Under the pieces are notes generated by a model that saw nothing but the letters and a program-made list of their open reading frames with translations, had not been told where the DNA came from and made no database searches. DNA of 34,922 nucleotides from Actinomycetota bacterium. GTDB taxonomy: Bacteria; Actinomycetota; Actinomycetes; Nanopelagicales; Nanopelagicaceae. Below are positions 1 to 8,188 of this stretch, piece after piece; positions within the stretch are counted from its first letter, which is position 1, and every line of letters begins with the position of its first letter. Position numbers and translations under genes: made by a program. The stretch covers positions 1-34,922 of the forward strand of contig CANBVR010000013.1 of NCBI GenBank assembly GCA_947372965.1, given 5' to 3'.

Positions 1-614
1 CGCTCAATCAACTCAGCAATATTCTTCTTGGTATCAGAGAGAAGGTCCAAAATTTTCAAATCAGATATCAACCCGGACTTCACTACCTCTGCCATGCCAG
101 CCTTGTAATCACGGCTTGGCAAAGTAGAAAGAAATGATAAATCAATGAAAACACCTTTGGGTGAGTAGAAAGCTCCAACTAAATTTTTCCCATGACTTGT
201 ATTCAATCCCGTTTTGCCGCCGATTGCAGCATCTACCATTCCAGCAATTGAAGTTGGAAATGCATACCAAGAGATACCTCTCAACCAACTTGCCGCAGCG
301 AAGCCGGCGATGTCAGTTGTAGCCCCGCCACCGATTCCCACTATTGCATCTGTTCGGGTTAACCCAACCTGGGCTGCTTTATCCCAAATTTTTTCCAAAA
401 CAGCGACACTTTTCGCAGACTCCCCTTGCGGTAAATGCAAAAAGGAAACCTCTTGATTAGAAACTTTATTTAACTCTAACGAGTTAGCAATCTCTTCTGG
501 AGCCAGAACGAGAACTTTGTTGTGCAAAGAGAGAATTCTTTCAAATTCTTTCGCCCATGAGATATCTATTTCAACATCGTATGAATGCTCTGCATTTATC
601 GTTATGCGGCTCAT
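1..614 (-). CDS. aroB: 3-dehydroquinate synthase, 3' end cut by window edge
   Basis: Shikimate pathway step 2: converts DAHP to 3-dehydroquinate using NAD+ and a divalent metal in the cytoplasm. About 204 N-terminal residues are visible, read from an ATG at 614; the C-terminal part lies beyond base 1. The NAD-binding GGGATTD motif is at about residues 95-101, followed by a typical FPTS...DAAIGGKTG segment with a Lys near 134, a GKNLVGAFY stretch and AEVVKSGLI, whose Glu is expected to be a metal ligand. The two metal-binding His residues would be in the missing part. The ATG overlaps the aroK stop (ATGA), so it is probably co-translated with aroK. The N-terminus is a little divergent, but the family assignment is secure. 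Confidence 0.95.
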   Translation of the reverse strand, partial: MSRITINAEHSYDVEIDISWAKEFERILSLHNKVLVLAPEEIANSLELNKVSNQEVSFLHLPQGESAKSVAVLEKIWDKAAQVGLTRTDAIVGIGGGATTDIAGFAAASWLRGISWYAFPTSIAGMVDAAIGGKTGLNTSHGKNLVGAFYSPKGVFIDLSFLSTLPSRDYKAGMAEVVKSGLISDLKILDLLSDTKKNIAELIE

Positions 615-1123
615 CTATAAGACTCCAATTTCTCAACTATCTCTTCTGCTACCTCGGCCGGTTTACGGTTATCAGTATTGACTGTGATCGTGGCCAGAGA
701 CTCATAGATTGGTCTGCGATTCTCCATAAGTGCAATCCACTGCTGTCTTGGGTTCATTGTTAAAAGCGGACGGTCCTTATTAAAACCAACCCGTGGCGCC
801 GCATTAGAAATCGAAACATCAAGGAACACGATTGGTCTTCCACTAGCGGTCAATGCAGTTCTGGCTTGCTCATTTAAAATGCTACCGCCACCCAAGGCTA
901 GAATCGATCCGGCTTCCCTAAGGGCTTCAAGTACGACAATCAATTCTTCCTTGCGGAAAAATTCTTCACCGTCCTCTAAAAAAATATCCGAAATACTCTT
1001 TGCGCATCTCTTTTCGATCAAGAGATCGGTATCTAGTACAGGTTTATCGGTCAATTTAGCGAGTGATCTGGCAACCGATGATTTTCCAGCCCCGGGAGGA
1101 CCAATCAAGATTGCATTGGCCAT
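611..1123 (-). CDS. aroK: shikimate kinase
   Basis: Phosphorylates shikimate at the 3-hydroxyl using ATP, step 5 of the shikimate pathway. It has 170 residues, normal for the family. The P-loop GPPGAGKS is at residues 8-15, the Mg/shikimate-binding DTD at 31-33, the GGGS shikimate-binding loop near 78-81, and a lid-like NKDRPLL follows. The ATG at 1121-1123 shares one base with the aroC stop TAA (TAATG), and its own TGA overlaps the aroB start. This places it in the middle of a tightly coupled aroC-aroK-aroB run, the usual actinobacterial order. Confidence 0.97.
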   Translation of the reverse strand: MANAILIGPPGAGKSSVARSLAKLTDKPVLDTDLLIEKRCAKSISDIFLEDGEEFFRKEELIVVLEALREAGSILALGGGSILNEQARTALTASGRPIVFLDVSISNAAPRVGFNKDRPLLTMNPRQQWIALMENRRPIYESLATITVNTDNRKPAEVAEEIVEKLESYR

Positions 1124-2307
1124 TAACTAATGACCAGAGAATCTAGATAGCTCTTATAGTTGCGCGTAACTTCTTCGACGCTATCTCCACCGAATTTCTC
1201 AAGAACAACATCTGCTAATACAAGAGCAACCATCGCCTCTGCAACGATCCCCGCGGCAGGCACAGCGCAAACATCAGAACGCTGATTTATCGCCTTGGCG
1301 CTTTCGCCCGTGGCAACATCTATCGTGTCAAGGGCGCGTGGAACAGTGGAAATTGGTTTCATCGCAGCACGAACTCGAAGAACTTCCCCGTTACTTATTC
1401 CGCCTTCTGTACCACCAGCTCTTCCAGTCCTTCGAGTGATTTCCCCATTGGAATTTTTTTCAATTTCATCATGGGCTACCGAACCACGTCGCTTGGCAGA
1501 TTCAAATCCATCCCCAAGTTCAACGCCTTTGATTGCTTGAATTCCCATAAGAGCCGCCGCCAATTTTGAATCTAATCTGCGGTCCCAATGAGTATGTGAA
1601 CCGAGTCCGACGGGAAGCCCGTAGGCAATCACCTCGACCACGCCCCCAAGGGTGTCACCATCTGAATGTGCCGCTTCTATTTCTGCAACCATCTTTGAAC
1701 TTAATGCGGAATCAAAAGAGCGAACTGGGTCGGCATCGATTTTCTCGCGATCGTTAGCCACGGGTAAAGCGCTATTACTTTGTGCTTGAATCGATCCGAT
1801 TCCAACCACGTGACTAATGATTTCAATTCCGATTGCTTGCTTCAAAAAAGCTCTGGCAATTGCACCAAGGGCAACTCTTGCAGCAGTCTCTCTTGCACTG
1901 GCACGTTCTAGAATTGGTCTTGCATCATCAAAAGCATACTTTTGCATCCCAGCCAGATCGGCGTGGCCCGGCCGTGGCCTTGTAAGCGGTGCGTTTCTTC
2001 CTAACTCAGCAAGTTCAGATTGATCAACAACTTCCGGGGCCATAACTTTTGACCACTTTGGCCATTCCGAATTTGCAATCTCAATTGCGATTGGACCGCC
2101 CTGTGTTCTTCCGTGCCTTACGCCTCCAAGAATAGAGACTAGATCCGCTTCAAAATTCTGTCTCGCACCTCGACCAAACCCAAGACGTCGACGCTTCAAA
2201 TCAACATCGATCATCTCTTTAGAAATTTCGATATGGGCAGGCATTCCCTCAAGGATCGCACTTAGCGCAGGTCCATGTGACTCTCCTGCTGTTAACCAAC
2301 GAATCAC
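1123..2307 (-). CDS. aroC: chorismate synthase
   Basis: Last shikimate step: FMNH2-dependent trans-elimination of phosphate from EPSP to give chorismate. It has 394 residues, full length. Family signatures are the N-terminal GESHGPAL, the [12 protein letters not shown] segment, [13 protein letters not shown], the [18 protein letters not shown] helix, GGVVEV, and C-terminal [14 protein letters not shown] with [10 protein letters not shown]. It begins with GTG at 2305-2307; no in-frame ATG lies nearby, and the [12 protein letters not shown] start fits the family. It sits downstream of the prepilin-peptidase gene after a 70-base spacer that contains a possible promoter, so the aroCKB segment may have its own transcript. 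Confidence 0.97.
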   Translation of the reverse strand: MIRWLTAGESHGPALSAILEGMPAHIEISKEMIDVDLKRRRLGFGRGARQNFEADLVSILGGVRHGRTQGGPIAIEIANSEWPKWSKVMAPEVVDQSELAELGRNAPLTRPRPGHADLAGMQKYAFDDARPILERASARETAARVALGAIARAFLKQAIGIEIISHVVGIGSIQAQSNSALPVANDREKIDADPVRSFDSALSSKMVAEIEAAHSDGDTLGGVVEVIAYGLPVGLGSHTHWDRRLDSKLAAALMGIQAIKGVELGDGFESAKRRGSVAHDEIEKNSNGEITRRTGRAGGTEGGISNGEVLRVRAAMKPISTVPRALDTIDVATGESAKAINQRSDVCAVPAAGIVAEAMVALVLADVVLEKFGGDSVEEVTRNYKSYLDSLVIS

Positions 2308-2329
2308 TTAAAACCCCGTAATCATCTCG

Positions 2330-2358
2330 AATCTATGGTGCTTATTCTTGCAGATCAA
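2330..2358 (-). promoter_or_regulatory. possible sigma-70 type promoter for aroC-aroK-aroB
   Basis: On the minus strand TTGATC (2353-2358) and TAGATT (2330-2335) are separated by 17 bases in the 70-base gap upstream of aroC. Each hexamer matches the consensus at four of six positions. This is one of the few gaps on the minus strand with room for a promoter, but a match of this quality can occur by chance. Confidence 0.3.
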
Positions 2359-2377
2359 GCGAGTACTTTGCGCGAAA

Positions 2378-2860
2378 TTAGGCCCTACACACAGAGAGAT
2401 ATCCGATAAGGATTGATGGCGCAAAGGCCACCGTTCCCCTCATCCCGAAAGCCGCTCTACCTAAGCGAAGATTTGGAATCGAGCAAAATATCCCAACACA
2501 TAGAGCAATGAAAATGAAGGCCTCGAACTGTAAAAGAGAAGAGATGCCAATTGCCAGAATTCCAACAAGCTTGATATCTCCCGAACCCAAGAATGGCAAT
2601 CTCAATAAGCCAAATGCAAATATGGTCAGAAAGAAGAAGATACCGTCATAGGTAAAGCCTTGAAAGATTTGCAAAGCCAAAATCGGGAGAAGTTCGACAT
2701 TTGGAATCACTCGAAAGGTCAGATCCGCGATGCAAATACGAAGACCAAAATAGATAATTGCCAGCACATAGGCATTTCCGTGAAGAGCCACATCCTGAGG
2801 GTATCTAACAGAGAAAATATCAGAGTTAGAAGCCTTATCTAGTTCTCTTGGGATCCCCAA
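2378..2860 (-). CDS. A24-family prepilin-type leader peptidase (short form)
   Basis: Predicted integral-membrane aspartyl peptidase of the type IV prepilin/TadV class. The two catalytic Asp motifs are visible: D46 in ADLTFRVIPN and D95 in GSGDIKL (the GxGDxK motif), followed by several hydrophobic segments and FAPSI near the end. It lacks the N-methyltransferase domain of long PilD proteins, as usual in actinobacteria. The start is uncertain. The TTG at 2860 overlaps aroE by 22 bases; a GTG at 2791 (residue 24) would give a protein starting just before the first membrane helix. It lies between aroE and aroC, a conserved actinobacterial position (the location of Rv2551c in M. tuberculosis). 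No pilin gene is in the window, so the substrate is unknown. Confidence 0.85.
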   Translation of the reverse strand: MGIPRELDKASNSDIFSVRYPQDVALHGNAYVLAIIYFGLRICIADLTFRVIPNVELLPILALQIFQGFTYDGIFFFLTIFAFGLLRLPFLGSGDIKLVGILAIGISSLLQFEAFIFIALCVGIFCSIPNLRLGRAAFGMRGTVAFAPSILIGYLSVCRA

Positions 2861-3636
2861 GCTTCTACAAGCAGTAGTTTTCGCATTACATCAAAATCGA
2901 AATCTACCCCTGTCATCAAATTGATTTGATGCAGTGCTTGTTCAACTAATAGATCAATTCCAGAGATTACTTCGCCACCTAGCTCCTGCCATTTCTTTGC
3001 CAATTGCGTTGGCCATGGCGCATAGAGACATTCCAAAAGCGCGCCATTTGTATTTGAGATAGTTGGAGCAAATGGATCCATAACACCTTTTGGAACTGTA
3101 CTCACAACAAAGTCGTATTTCTCTAGATCACCGGATAATGGCAGAAAATTAAGTTCTAAATCCCCAGCTGCGATTGATAAGGAATCTTCTCTTGCTTTAC
3201 TTCGAATCATGACATCTACACAAGTGTCATGACCCTCTAACGCTCCAATCGCAGCGCGCGCCGTTCCGCCACCACCAATGATCGCTACCTGGGAGCCTTT
3301 ACTTAAATTGATTAAACTTTTGAACGCTAAGAAATCAGTCGAGAGTGCTCGCCAATGGCCACCACTTTGTATCAAAGTATTAACTGACCTAATTCGCGTT
3401 GAAATTGGATCAATATCTGAAATCATTTCAAACGGAGCTTCCTTAAGTGGCATCGTCAGCGAAAATCCATTCCAATTCTCACTAGATGCCTTCTCGAAAA
3501 AATCCGGAAAACCCTTCAAATCAATTTCGATTGCAGAGTAATCCCCCTCTAAGCCAAGGATTTCGTAAGCCTTTCTATGAATCAAAGGAGATAACGAATG
3601 TGAAATCGGTGATCCTAGGACAGCTGCTTTAATCAC
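2839..3636 (-). CDS. aroE: shikimate 5-dehydrogenase
   Basis: NADPH-dependent reduction of 3-dehydroshikimate to shikimate. It has 265 residues. The shikimate-binding PISHSLSP is near residue 10, TMPLKEA carries the catalytic Lys, and STDF has the partner Asp. The NADP-binding loop IGGGGTARA is near 120, and the C-terminal LVEQALHQ supplies the conserved Gln. The start is GTG (3634-3636), which forms GTGA with the mltG stop, a 4-base overlap that suggests coupling. The first residues (IKAAVLGSPISHS) match the family, so no ATG alternative is needed. Confidence 0.95.
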   Translation of the reverse strand: MIKAAVLGSPISHSLSPLIHRKAYEILGLEGDYSAIEIDLKGFPDFFEKASSENWNGFSLTMPLKEAPFEMISDIDPISTRIRSVNTLIQSGGHWRALSTDFLAFKSLINLSKGSQVAIIGGGGTARAAIGALEGHDTCVDVMIRSKAREDSLSIAAGDLELNFLPLSGDLEKYDFVVSTVPKGVMDPFAPTISNTNGALLECLYAPWPTQLAKKWQELGGEVISGIDLLVEQALHQINLMTGVDFDFDVMRKLLLVEAWGSQEN

Positions 3637-4643
3637 TTGAAAACTCCATTAGCAACATTGTTATTAAACTCAGTATTCCATTTCGAGAACTCTGAAAAAG
3701 AATTTGTAAATCTCGTGTCGCCCGGCTTTACGGTTATGAAGTAAAGCCAATCCCCTTTCATCGGATGAAGGGTGGCCTTTATTGCCGACGGGCCAGCTAT
3801 CGATATTGGGGTCGGAGGCAAGCCTTGATTGCGATAGGTGTTGTAAGGCGAAGAAATCTGAGTCGATTTATTGGAAAGGGCAATTTTGCCTCTGAGTCCT
3901 GCAGCATATTGGACCGTTGAATTGAGTTGGAGTGGCATACCTATTGCAAGACGATTGAAAATAACTTGCGCAACTCTTTCGTAACTATTTGAATCTCCTT
4001 CAATTTGCACCATCGAAGCGATTATCAATAATTGATAAGGTGAGTATTTCCCTTTTGCCGCCAATAGGGAGGCAAATTCCGTACTGGATGAAAATCGCGA
4101 AACCATAGCTGAAACTGCATCAACTAGCTTGGTATTCCTTGGAAAACTATAGTTCGCTGGATAAGTAACTCCCTCAAGATTCGAGACTTTCGGATCGAAT
4201 GGGTTCTTTATTGAAGAAAGCCCCGCATATTTTGAGTCAATATGACTATTTGATTTTAGAATTTTTAAAACATCAGAAAGCGTGTTGCCTTCTATTACCT
4301 TTACCGAATTTATAACTCGCTTCTGATCCAATAATTCTGCGATCGCTAGACGGGATGTTATGTGGGTATGTATTAAATGCACACCAGGCGAAATCCCTTG
4401 CGCGATTTTATTCGAGGTGAAATCCTTGATAAATACCGAACTTTTCTTAATGACGCCAAACGCCACTAGATCATTAGCAATTCGGGTTCCCGACGCACCA
4501 TCAGATATTTCAAAATTTATCTCTTTGTGAGGTTGCCCAACCGGAAAATCGTCGTGAGGCATAACCAGTCGAACCAAGCCAACTAGAATTAGCCCGACGC
4601 CAGCGATCAGTGCAAATCTTTTATCTTTGGCAAGATTCTTCAT
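3633..4643 (-). CDS. mltG: endolytic murein transglycosylase MltG (YceG-like)
   Basis: Membrane-anchored lytic transglycosylase that cuts nascent peptidoglycan strands. One N-terminal helix (about residues 10-28) is followed by an extracytoplasmic YceG domain. Family marks are LEGVTYPANYSFP near 157, the catalytic-region IASMVQIEGDS near 208-218, VIFNRL, and GMPLQLNSTVQYAAG. In the usual VEKE motif the first Glu is Gln here (Q213), while the second acidic residue is kept (E215). I start it at the ATG at 4643, which overlaps the ruvX TGA by one base (TGATG); a TTG directly upstream is a less likely start. The ruvX-mltG-aroE order is conserved in actinobacteria. Confidence 0.93.
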   Translation of the reverse strand: MKNLAKDKRFALIAGVGLILVGLVRLVMPHDDFPVGQPHKEINFEISDGASGTRIANDLVAFGVIKKSSVFIKDFTSNKIAQGISPGVHLIHTHITSRLAIAELLDQKRVINSVKVIEGNTLSDVLKILKSNSHIDSKYAGLSSIKNPFDPKVSNLEGVTYPANYSFPRNTKLVDAVSAMVSRFSSSTEFASLLAAKGKYSPYQLLIIASMVQIEGDSNSYERVAQVIFNRLAIGMPLQLNSTVQYAAGLRGKIALSNKSTQISSPYNTYRNQGLPPTPISIAGPSAIKATLHPMKGDWLYFITVKPGDTRFTNSFSEFSKWNTEFNNNVANGVFK

Positions 4644-5089
4644 CAAAGCAACCGATTCAATGGCTGACCCTGTATGCGTTCTTGATTAAGCGAGCTTTCT
4701 AAAATTGCTGCAGCGGCTACCTGATCTACGCTTTTTCTAGCTTCGCGAGAATCTTTACCTTGATCTCTTAAGGTACGGCTTGCACTCACGGTTGTTAAAC
4801 GTTCATCGACTCCGTAAATTGGGACCGTCGTAATTGCTCTTATTTGCTCTACAAACTGCGCAACGCCAATTTCCTTTGCGCTTGGTTGGCCTGAAAGATG
4901 TTTCGGTTGACCTACAACGATGTAAATGGGTTGATATTCATCAAAAATTTTTTCAAGTTCTTGAACTAATGCAGTTGAATCATTCACTAAAGTCGTGAGT
5001 GGTGTGGCCAAGACTCCTGATGGATCACTGATTGCAACTCCGATTCGTACATCCCCAAAATCGAAAGCTATTCTGCGACCAGGTTTCAT
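4643..5089 (-). CDS. ruvX: RuvX/YqgF-type RNase H-fold nuclease
   Basis: Predicted Holliday-junction resolvase-like nuclease, also linked to pre-16S rRNA 5'-end maturation in E. coli (YqgF). It has 148 residues. RNase H-fold acidic sites are visible: Asp in AFDFGDVRIGVAISD, IVVGQPKHLSG with the family's conserved GxP loop, and the Asp-Glu of YGVDERLTT. A final Asp in the SVDQVAAAAIL helix completes the set. The ATG (5087-5089) directly abuts the alaS stop (TAAATG), so it is read as a coupled downstream cistron of alaS. Confidence 0.93.
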   Translation of the reverse strand: MKPGRRIAFDFGDVRIGVAISDPSGVLATPLTTLVNDSTALVQELEKIFDEYQPIYIVVGQPKHLSGQPSAKEIGVAQFVEQIRAITTVPIYGVDERLTTVSASRTLRDQGKDSREARKSVDQVAAAAILESSLNQERIQGQPLNRLL

Positions 5090-7774
5090 TTAAGCGCTCG
5101 CAAGCGAGCCAATAGCCTTTAAAATCTCATCTAGCGCCGAATTTATTAGCGATTGATTGGCTCCGCCACCTTGCGCAAAATCATCCTTACCACCGCCACC
5201 GCCGCCAAGAATTTCTGACCCAATTTTCACTAGACCGCCGGCTTTAACGCCCGTTGCGTTGGCTTCTTTACTTGCTGCAACGACTAGGTTCGCTCTTTCT
5301 GCGCCAGCAGAGGCAAGAATTACAACTCCGCTATTAATTTTTGATCTTAAATCCGATGCAATGACACGCAAATCATCACCCGAAATTCCAGAATCCAAAT
5401 TAGCGCTAATGACTTCTAGGGACCCAATCTTCATTTTCGTACTCAAAAGTGAAGAAGCGTTCGCAATTGCTTGTGTCGTGCGAACCGTCGCAAGCTCTTT
5501 TTCAACAGTTTTCAATCGATCGATTAAATCTGAAATGCGTTCCGGGAGTTCTTCAACCCGGGCGCCCTTTATTAATTCAGTAAGAGAATCGAGCAAAATA
5601 TGCTCTCGTGCTAAAAAGTTGTAGGCATCATTACCAACAAGGGCTTCTACTCTGCGTACGCCAGCACCTACTGATGCTTCGCTTAGTAACTTAACGACGC
5701 CGAGCTCTCCTGAATTTGATACGTGCGTTCCACCACAAAGTTCGTGAGCCCAATCTCCAACACTTACTACTCGTACTTGATCACCATATTTTTCGCCAAA
5801 TAAGGCCATCGCTCCCATAGCTTTAGCTTCGGGTTGGGTCATAACCGATGCGGTAACTTGTAAATTATTTAAAAGTAGCGTGTTTACGCGGCCCTCAACT
5901 TCACTTAAAACTGATGAAGGAACGGCTCCGGTTGCTGGAAAATCAAATCGGAATCGGCCAGGTGAATTTTCCGAACCAGCTTGTGTTGCAGTCTCCCCAA
6001 GAGCTTCGCGAAAGGCTTTGTGCACCATATGTGTTGCAGTGTGAGCTCTAGAGATAGCCATTCTGCGTTCTCGGTCAATTGCGGCAAGAACGCCCTGATC
6101 AACCTTTGCCGCGCCTGAGATGATCTGCCCACGGTGAACAAACAGTCCAGGAACTGGTGATTGAACATCGTCAATTTCAATAACTGCCCCATTGGCCAAT
6201 GTAATTAATCCACCATCTGGAAGTTGACCACCGCCTTGCGAATAAAACGGTGTCCGATCCAAAATAATCTCGACATCGGCTCCAGTAGTGGCTTCGACAA
6301 CTTCTTTGCCATCAACCATGATTGCCTTCAATTTGCCTTCAGAAGACATCTCTTCATATCCCGTAAATTGTGTAGCGCCAACCGAATCTAGGATCCTTCT
6401 GTACTCACTGACATCCGTATGGCCAGTTTTCTTGGCACGAGCATCGGCTTTCGCTCTATCTTTCTGCTCCTTCATAAGTCGACGAAAGCCATCTTCATCA
6501 ACTGATAAACCTTGCTCTGCAGCCATTTCCAAAGTTAAGTCGAACGGGAAGCCATATGTGTCGTGAAGTTTAAAGGCGGTATCGCCCGCCAATTTTGTGG
6601 TTGCCGTCTTCTTTAGAGAACTCGCAGCAGTATCAAAGATCTGCGTTCCACTTTTCAATGTGGCAAGGAAAGATTCTTCTTCATTTTCAGATACAGCAAT
6701 GATCCGGTCTGCTGCTTCTACCAACTCTGGATATTGTGGTCCCATCGCACCAATGGAGGCGAGAACCAATTCGCGCGCAGTCGGATCACCGGCTCCTAGA
6801 ATCCGCATGTTTCTAATAGTCCTTCGCATCATCCGGCGTAATACATAACTTCTTCCTTCGTTACCTGGAAGAACTCCATCGCCAATAAGCATCATCGAAG
6901 TTCTCGCATGATCGGCAATTACACGTAGAGCTATATCGCTCTTCGGGTTTGAACCGTACTTGACTCCAGTGAGCTCAGTAGCTTTATTGAGAATTTGCAT
7001 AGTTGTGTCAATTTCATAAATATTCTCAACTCCCTGCAAGAGAGCAGCTGTTCTCTCTAAACCAAGACCCGTGTCAATATTTTTTGCTGGAAGCTCGCCA
7101 AGAATCGGATAGTCATCTTTTCCGCTTCCAACTCCTCGAATATTTTGCATGAAGACCAAATTCCAAATTTCAAGGTAGCGATTTTCATCAGCGATTGGAC
7201 CGCCTTCTTTTCCATACTCAGCACCGCGGTCGTAATAAATCTCAGAACATGGACCGCATGGGCCAGGAACTCCCATGGACCAGAAATTATCTTCCATCCC
7301 TCTTCGCTGAATTCGATCTTTAGGGACTCCCACAACTCGATGCCAAATATCAGCAGCTTCATCATCATTTTGAAAAACGGTAACCCATAATTTCTCTGGA
7401 GCAAATCCATAGCCCCCATCACTTGTTGGCTTTGTCAGCAACTCCCAAGCGAGTGTTATGGCGCCTTCTTTAAAATAATCGCCGAAAGAAAAATTTCCAC
7501 ACATTTGAAAGAACGAAGCATGGCGAGTTGTCTTTCCAACTTCATCAATATCTAAAGTACGAACGCATTTTTGAACTGATGTTGCTCTCTTATATGGTGG
7601 AGTGATTTCACCTAAAAAGAAGGGTTTAAAGGGAACCATTCCAGCGTTCACCAGTAAGAGATTTGGATCGTCAGCGATAAGCGAGGCCGAAGGCACCACT
7701 GTATGAGTTAGACCTTGACTATTCCCAGATTCGAAAAATTTGAGCCAGCGTGATCTTATTTCTGCGGAATTCAC
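5090..7774 (-). CDS. alaS: alanyl-tRNA synthetase
   Basis: Charges tRNA-Ala and edits mischarged Ser/Gly. It is full length at 894 residues. The class II catalytic core is N-terminal ([24 protein letters not shown]), with the tRNA-recognition helix [13 protein letters not shown] in the middle. The editing domain has HTATH at 578-582 and C680 in CGGTH as its metal site. The C-Ala domain ends in a Gly-rich [15 protein letters not shown]. The start is GTG (7772-7774). An upstream GAGGAG lies within the 3' end of the DUF948 gene, only 4 bases separate the two genes, and the downstream ruvX abuts it. Confidence 0.98.
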   Translation of the reverse strand: MNSAEIRSRWLKFFESGNSQGLTHTVVPSASLIADDPNLLLVNAGMVPFKPFFLGEITPPYKRATSVQKCVRTLDIDEVGKTTRHASFFQMCGNFSFGDYFKEGAITLAWELLTKPTSDGGYGFAPEKLWVTVFQNDDEAADIWHRVVGVPKDRIQRRGMEDNFWSMGVPGPCGPCSEIYYDRGAEYGKEGGPIADENRYLEIWNLVFMQNIRGVGSGKDDYPILGELPAKNIDTGLGLERTAALLQGVENIYEIDTTMQILNKATELTGVKYGSNPKSDIALRVIADHARTSMMLIGDGVLPGNEGRSYVLRRMMRRTIRNMRILGAGDPTARELVLASIGAMGPQYPELVEAADRIIAVSENEEESFLATLKSGTQIFDTAASSLKKTATTKLAGDTAFKLHDTYGFPFDLTLEMAAEQGLSVDEDGFRRLMKEQKDRAKADARAKKTGHTDVSEYRRILDSVGATQFTGYEEMSSEGKLKAIMVDGKEVVEATTGADVEIILDRTPFYSQGGGQLPDGGLITLANGAVIEIDDVQSPVPGLFVHRGQIISGAAKVDQGVLAAIDRERRMAISRAHTATHMVHKAFREALGETATQAGSENSPGRFRFDFPATGAVPSSVLSEVEGRVNTLLLNNLQVTASVMTQPEAKAMGAMALFGEKYGDQVRVVSVGDWAHELCGGTHVSNSGELGVVKLLSEASVGAGVRRVEALVGNDAYNFLAREHILLDSLTELIKGARVEELPERISDLIDRLKTVEKELATVRTTQAIANASSLLSTKMKIGSLEVISANLDSGISGDDLRVIASDLRSKINSGVVILASAGAERANLVVAASKEANATGVKAGGLVKIGSEILGGGGGGKDDFAQGGGANQSLINSALDEILKAIGSLASA

Positions 7775-7778
7775 GCGC

Positions 7779-8162
7779 TTACTCGTACTCCTCGTCAGAT
7801 ACTTTGCTGCGCTTGGACTTACCCGCGCTCTTCTTCAACTTGCTGGCGCCTATTAGTGCACCTGCAACTTTCATCGCCATCTTATTGTTATCAAGGAAAC
7901 TCTCGGTGGAAGCCGTTACTTTTGTCGTTAGCTCTTCGGCAGACTTCGTAATCCTATTAATACTATGCAATGGTCCATTTACCAAGGCAACTGTTGTGGT
8001 GACTTCCTCTAAAAGAGGGTTAACTTCACTCGAAACGGATTTAAGCGTAGCGCTAGCCTCATCAACCAAGCGACCTACGCGGACTATCGCATAGGCAATC
8101 GCCAAAGCAATTACAGCCAATGAAGATGCTGCAATTATTGTTGCTATACCGCCTGGACCCAT
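7779..8162 (-). CDS. DUF948 domain membrane protein
   Basis: A 127-residue protein with one N-terminal transmembrane helix (about residues 6-28), a helical region rich in Ser/Thr/Val/Glu likely to form a coiled coil (about 30-95), and a basic then acidic tail ([13 protein letters not shown]...DEEYE). This is the DUF948 layout, and a DUF948 gene just upstream of alaS is usual in actinobacteria. Function is unknown. The family is thought of as a membrane-tethered helical protein of general-stress or envelope type, but nothing in the sequence shows a catalytic site. It starts with ATG at 8162, 26 bases after the protease gene. Confidence 0.85.
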   Translation of the reverse strand: MGPGGIATIIAASSLAVIALAIAYAIVRVGRLVDEASATLKSVSSEVNPLLEEVTTTVALVNGPLHSINRITKSAEELTTKVTASTESFLDNNKMAMKVAGALIGASKLKKSAGKSKRSKVSDEEYE

Positions 8163-8188
8163 GTGTTTAGCCTACCCGAAGGCTGCTT

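Noticed and set aside
5157-5624. 155-codon plus-strand frame rich in Pro/Ser/Ala
   Set aside because: It lies wholly antisense to the C-terminal domain of alaS; its composition reflects the reverse of Gly/Ala codons. Similar antisense frames at 24436-24870 and 27563-28015 are rejected for the same reason.
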